Of a DNA stretch of 9,768 nucleotides, positions 7,471 to 9,768 are shown piece after piece. Both the position numbers and the translations under genes were made by a program. The notes beneath the pieces are model-generated. The model searched no databases. It saw nothing but the letters and a program-made list of their open reading frames with translations, and was not told the DNA's origin. The DNA is from Draconibacterium sp. (lineage in GTDB: Bacteria; Bacteroidota; Bacteroidia; Bacteroidales; Prolixibacteraceae), in assembly GCA_015493625.1 (NCBI GenBank), contig WGCT01000552.1, positions 1 through 9,768 of the forward strand. Reading direction: 5' to 3'. Position 1 is the first letter of the stretch. Each line of letters opens with the position of its first letter.

Positions 7471-8190
7471 ATGAATCAAAATCTGATGAAACAAACTTTA
7501 CTCATTTTCTGTCTCCTGTTTTTTATTCAATTTACTCGTGCGCAACCCATTAAAATTATGCTGGTTACCGGAGGGCACGACTTCGATACCAAAGAATTTT
7601 TTGAGCTTTTCGACGCGATGGAAAACGTGGAGTACAAACACATTGTGCAACCAGAAGCAAATGCTGTAATAGAGAAAGAACTTGCCAAGAATTTCGATGT
7701 ACTGGTTTTTTACGATTTGTGGGAAACCATTTCGAAGAAAGAGAAAGCTGCATACATAAAACTTACAAAACAGGGAAAACCATTTCTGTTTTTACACCAC
7801 TCCATTGCATCGTACCAAAAATGGCCGGAGTTCGAAAAAATTGTAGGCGGAAAATATTTCGAAAAAGGGGAGAATGTTCCACCTGAATTAGTATCGACCT
7901 ACAACCACGACAATTGGGTGTACAGCACAGTAGAAACCTACACGCCAGTTACAAAAGGGCTGCACAACTTACGGTTTTTCGACGAAGTTTACGGGAATGT
8001 AAGAGTTGCCGACGATGTTATTCCACTTCTGAGAACACACCACCCTAAAAGTATGGAGATAATTGCCTGGGAACACAACTACAACAATTCGAAAATAATT
8101 TATATTCAGTCGGGGCACGATAAAAGAACATACGAAGACCCTGACTACAGAAAACTGTTACTTCAAGCCATCAGGTATTTAGCTGAATAG
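7471..8190 (+). CDS. Secreted ThuA-like domain protein
   Basis: The product is 239 residues with a signal peptide: a hydrophobic core at about 9-21 and cleavage after FTRA, before Gln25. The in-frame ATG at 7486 (MKQTLL) would give a more typical 20-residue signal and is a real alternative start. The mature protein is a ThuA domain, which has a class-I glutamine-amidotransferase-like fold. Visible features are IKIMLVTGGHDFD (27-39), a core strand DVLVFYD (76-82), LFLHHS (106-111) followed by W118 and VGGKYF (125-130), TKGLHNLRFFDE (161-172), and IIYIQSGHD (209-217) with the closing DPDYRKLLLQAIRYLA. ThuA was named from rhizobial trehalose utilisation. The many Bacteroidota and Planctomycetota homologues are generally taken to act in sugar metabolism, but the reaction of this copy is unknown. 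It is divergent from the AsmA-like gene and lies 34 bases before rlmF without a terminator, so the two are probably co-transcribed. Confidence 0.9.
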   Translation: MNQNLMKQTLLIFCLLFFIQFTRAQPIKIMLVTGGHDFDTKEFFELFDAMENVEYKHIVQPEANAVIEKELAKNFDVLVFYDLWETISKKEKAAYIKLTKQGKPFLFLHHSIASYQKWPEFEKIVGGKYFEKGENVPPELVSTYNHDNWVYSTVETYTPVTKGLHNLRFFDEVYGNVRVADDVIPLLRTHHPKSMEIIAWEHNYNNSKIIYIQSGHDKRTYEDPDYRKLLLQAIRYLAE

Positions 8191-8224
8191 GAGAAAATAA
8201 AAACAGAAATTCCTTTTCGAATCG

Positions 8225-9139
8225 ATGCAAAGCAATAAAAAAGATACAAAAGCAAAATTACACCCGAGAAACCGACACCGCGAGCAATACAATTTTAATG
8301 AACTTTGCCATGTCTGTCCCGAATTGTACAGGTTTGTAACAAAAAATAAGTACGGCAACGAATCGATTGATTATTTTAATCGGGCAGCAGTAAAAATGCT
8401 CAACTGCGCACTGTTAAAAAAGTTTTACAAAGTTGATTTTTGGAATATTTCCGACAACTATTTAGCACCACCTGTACCGGGGCGCGCCGACTACATCCAC
8501 TATTTAGCCGATTTATTAAACAAAGCGGAGAGCAGGAAAAACTACAGAGGGCTCGATATTGGCGTAGGAGCAAATTGTATCTACCCTATTATTGGAGTTG
8601 CCGAGTACGGTTGGTCGTTTGTGGGTACCGATATCGATACCGGAGCTCTTGAGTCGGCAGGAAAAATTATCGCTTCAAATTCATTTTTGGCACAAAAAAC
8701 CGAGTTGCGGCTTCAGGAAAACAGGCAACATATTTTTTCAGGGATAATTAGAGAAAAAGAGCGGTTCGACTTTACCATTTGTAATCCTCCGTTCCATACA
8801 TCGGCCGACGAAGCCGAAGCGGGCTCGGTACGGAAACTGCGAAACTTAAAAAAGGAAAAGGTTACCCGGGCAACGCTCAATTTCGGAGGAAAAAGCAATG
8901 AACTTTGGTGCGATGGTGGTGAAGTAAAATTTATTACCAACATGATAAAAGAGAGTAAACAGTTTTACAATTCGTGTCGGTGGTTTACCACGTTAGTTTC
9001 GAAAGAGGCAAATTTAAAAAGTTACTACAAAATATTAAAACGTGTAGAAGCCACTGAAGTAAAAACAATTCCGATGAAACAGGGAAATAAAGTCAGCCGT
9101 ATTCTTGCTTGGAGTTTTAGCACCTCAGTCAACTCATAA
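8225..9139 (+). CDS. rlmF: 23S rRNA (adenine(1618)-N(6))-methyltransferase RlmF
   Basis: This is a cytoplasmic SAM-dependent enzyme of 304 residues, the usual size for RlmF (YbiN). It transfers a methyl group to N6 of A1618 of 23S rRNA. Family hallmarks are the N-terminal LHPRNRHREQYNF (12-24), the substrate-side stretch WNISDNYLAPPVPGRADYIH (73-92), SAM motif I LDIGVGANCIYP (110-121), the acidic loop VGTDID (133-138), and the catalytic NPPF (187-190) typical of N6-adenine methyltransferases, followed by HTSADEA. The later GGKSNELWCDGGE (221-233) is also characteristic. All expected motifs are present and the gene appears intact. It starts at ATG 8225 with no Shine-Dalgarno, as is common in Bacteroidota. 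It follows the thuA-like gene after 34 A-rich bases and ends just before a hairpin that faces the convergent cold-shock gene. Confidence 0.97.
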   Translation: MQSNKKDTKAKLHPRNRHREQYNFNELCHVCPELYRFVTKNKYGNESIDYFNRAAVKMLNCALLKKFYKVDFWNISDNYLAPPVPGRADYIHYLADLLNKAESRKNYRGLDIGVGANCIYPIIGVAEYGWSFVGTDIDTGALESAGKIIASNSFLAQKTELRLQENRQHIFSGIIREKERFDFTICNPPFHTSADEAEAGSVRKLRNLKKEKVTRATLNFGGKSNELWCDGGEVKFITNMIKESKQFYNSCRWFTTLVSKEANLKSYYKILKRVEATEVKTIPMKQGNKVSRILAWSFSTSVNS

Positions 9140-9166
9140 AAAAACTCCGAATAAAATTATTCAGAG
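9138..9166 (-). terminator. Intrinsic terminator of the cold-shock gene, possibly bidirectional
   Basis: Bases 9145-9154 (CTCCGAATAA) and 9157-9166 (TTATTCAGAG) form a hairpin. Read on the minus strand, the single imperfect position becomes a G·U wobble, and seven T residues (complement of A 9138-9144) follow the stem at once. That is a good rho-independent terminator about 38 bases past the cold-shock stop. On the plus strand the same position is a C·A mismatch and the tail is CTTTTACTATATTTTT, so it may end rlmF transcripts less efficiently. Confidence 0.75.
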
Positions 9167-9203
9167 CTTTTACTATATTTTTCCCACAAAAGTTGCGTGG
9201 ATT

Positions 9204-9656
9204 TTATTTGCTTAACTGCACGTTTACTGCCGTTGGGCCGCGCTGTCCCATTTCAACTTCGTAGGTCACCAAATTTCCCTCTTTAATATCGCCAATTACA
9301 TTGTTTATATGAACGAATACATCTTGTTTAGTATCTAAATTTTTAATAAATCCAAAACCTTTCGACTCATTAAAAAACGAAACCATACCTTTTTTAATAG
9401 GATCTTCCTCAACAGCACTTCCTCTCGGAACACTCACCTCAATATCTTCAAGTTTTATTTCCTCTTTTTTCTTTCCCGGTTCCGGTGGTGCCGAAGTCAA
9501 CATTCCGTTTTCATCAACATAGGCAATCATATCGTCTAAACTCGACTTTTTTTCGCCCTCTTTTCGAGCCAGCCTTTTTGCAGCTTTCTCTTTTCTTTTT
9601 TTCTCTTTTTTATTCCGAACCTCTTTTTTGTTAAATGTTTCTTGTGATCTACCCAT
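9204..9656 (-). CDS. Cold-shock-domain RNA-binding protein with basic N-terminal extension
   Basis: The product has 150 residues, about twice the length of a minimal CspA. The cold-shock domain is C-terminal (about 87-149). It starts with KKGMVSFFNESKGFGFI, which contains RNP1 KGFGFI (99-104), and continues to RNP2 VFVHI (113-117) and EGNLVTYEVEMGQRGPTAVNV, the usual ending of the domain. CSD proteins bind single-stranded RNA or DNA and act as RNA chaperones or antiterminators. The first 38 residues are almost entirely Lys, Arg, Glu and Ala (NKKEVRNKKEKKRKEKAAKR), predicted to be a long charged helix. An acidic/hydrophobic linker with SLDDMIAYVDENGML (39-53) follows. From memory, this N-terminal layout recurs in Bacteroidota cold-shock proteins. 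The gene is monocistronic here: it has its own -7 box upstream, a terminator downstream, and converges on rlmF. Confidence 0.95.
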   Translation of the reverse strand: MGRSQETFNKKEVRNKKEKKRKEKAAKRLARKEGEKKSSLDDMIAYVDENGMLTSAPPEPGKKKEEIKLEDIEVSVPRGSAVEEDPIKKGMVSFFNESKGFGFIKNLDTKQDVFVHINNVIGDIKEGNLVTYEVEMGQRGPTAVNVQLSK

Positions 9657-9687
9657 AGATGATTATTGCAATTTTAATTAATTTCCA

Positions 9688-9695
9688 CAAAGATA
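9688..9695 (-). promoter_or_regulatory. -7 promoter box (TATCTTTG) of the cold-shock gene
   Basis: On the minus strand TATCTTTG is an exact match to the Bacteroidota -7 consensus TAnnTTTG. It ends 31 bases before the ATG at 9656, predicting a leader of about 25 bases. No strong -33 TTTG is found 19-23 bases upstream, where the sequence is AT-rich, so activity may rely on the -7 element and the A/T context. The leader is too short for a large CspA-type thermosensor. Confidence 0.6.
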
Positions 9696-9768
9696 AGTTA
9701 TATTTTTGAATTCTTGAGAAATATACCAATTATCATATAATCCCGATTAGCAGGAAACTATCGTTTAC

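Overview
The window looks like chromosome of a free-living, AT-rich Bacteroidota, probably a class Bacteroidia/Marinilabiliales-type polysaccharide degrader. The genus is inference. Four things point this way: an A/T-rich intergenic style without Shine-Dalgarno sequences, TAnnTTTG-like -7 boxes, a lipoprotein with a Bacteroidota-style charged surface-export signal, and a cold-shock protein with the basic N-terminal extension I recall from this phylum. No tRNA, rRNA, insertion sequence, CRISPR array, integrase or phage gene is visible. This is ordinary chromosomal backbone plus carbohydrate-related accessory genes.

Layout from left to right. (1) A secreted family-5 glycoside hydrolase (minus strand) whose C-terminal, probably carbohydrate-binding, part runs off the left edge. 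(2) A 520-base AT-rich gap with no convincing gene and one perfect 9-bp inverted repeat. (3) A lipoprotein alpha/beta-hydrolase of secretory-lipase type (minus). (4) A 1431-residue inner-membrane-anchored AsmA/DUF748-like protein (minus) that fills 4.3 kb. (5) A 110-base divergent intergenic region. (6) On the plus strand, a secreted ThuA-like protein followed 34 bases later by rlmF, a 23S rRNA m6A1618 methyltransferase. (7) A hairpin terminator between convergent genes. (8) A cold-shock-domain protein (minus) with a clear -7 box upstream.

The most interesting object is the giant AsmA-like protein. Its periplasmic part is an array of seven diverged repeats with a step close to 176 residues. 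Two anchor positions lie exactly 28 residues apart in every repeat, and an H/Y anchor follows a D-S/N motif in most of them. This suggests a long repeating-beta-groove bridge of the kind proposed for lipid transport between the two membranes. The secreted GH5, the ThuA-like protein and the lipoprotein esterase fit an envelope/saccharolytic role, but no SusC/SusD pair or regulator is in the window, so no polysaccharide utilisation locus can be claimed. Composition also stands out: the palindrome TCGA is about three-fold over-represented in the hydrolase, AsmA-like and ThuA genes, but not in the GH5 gene.
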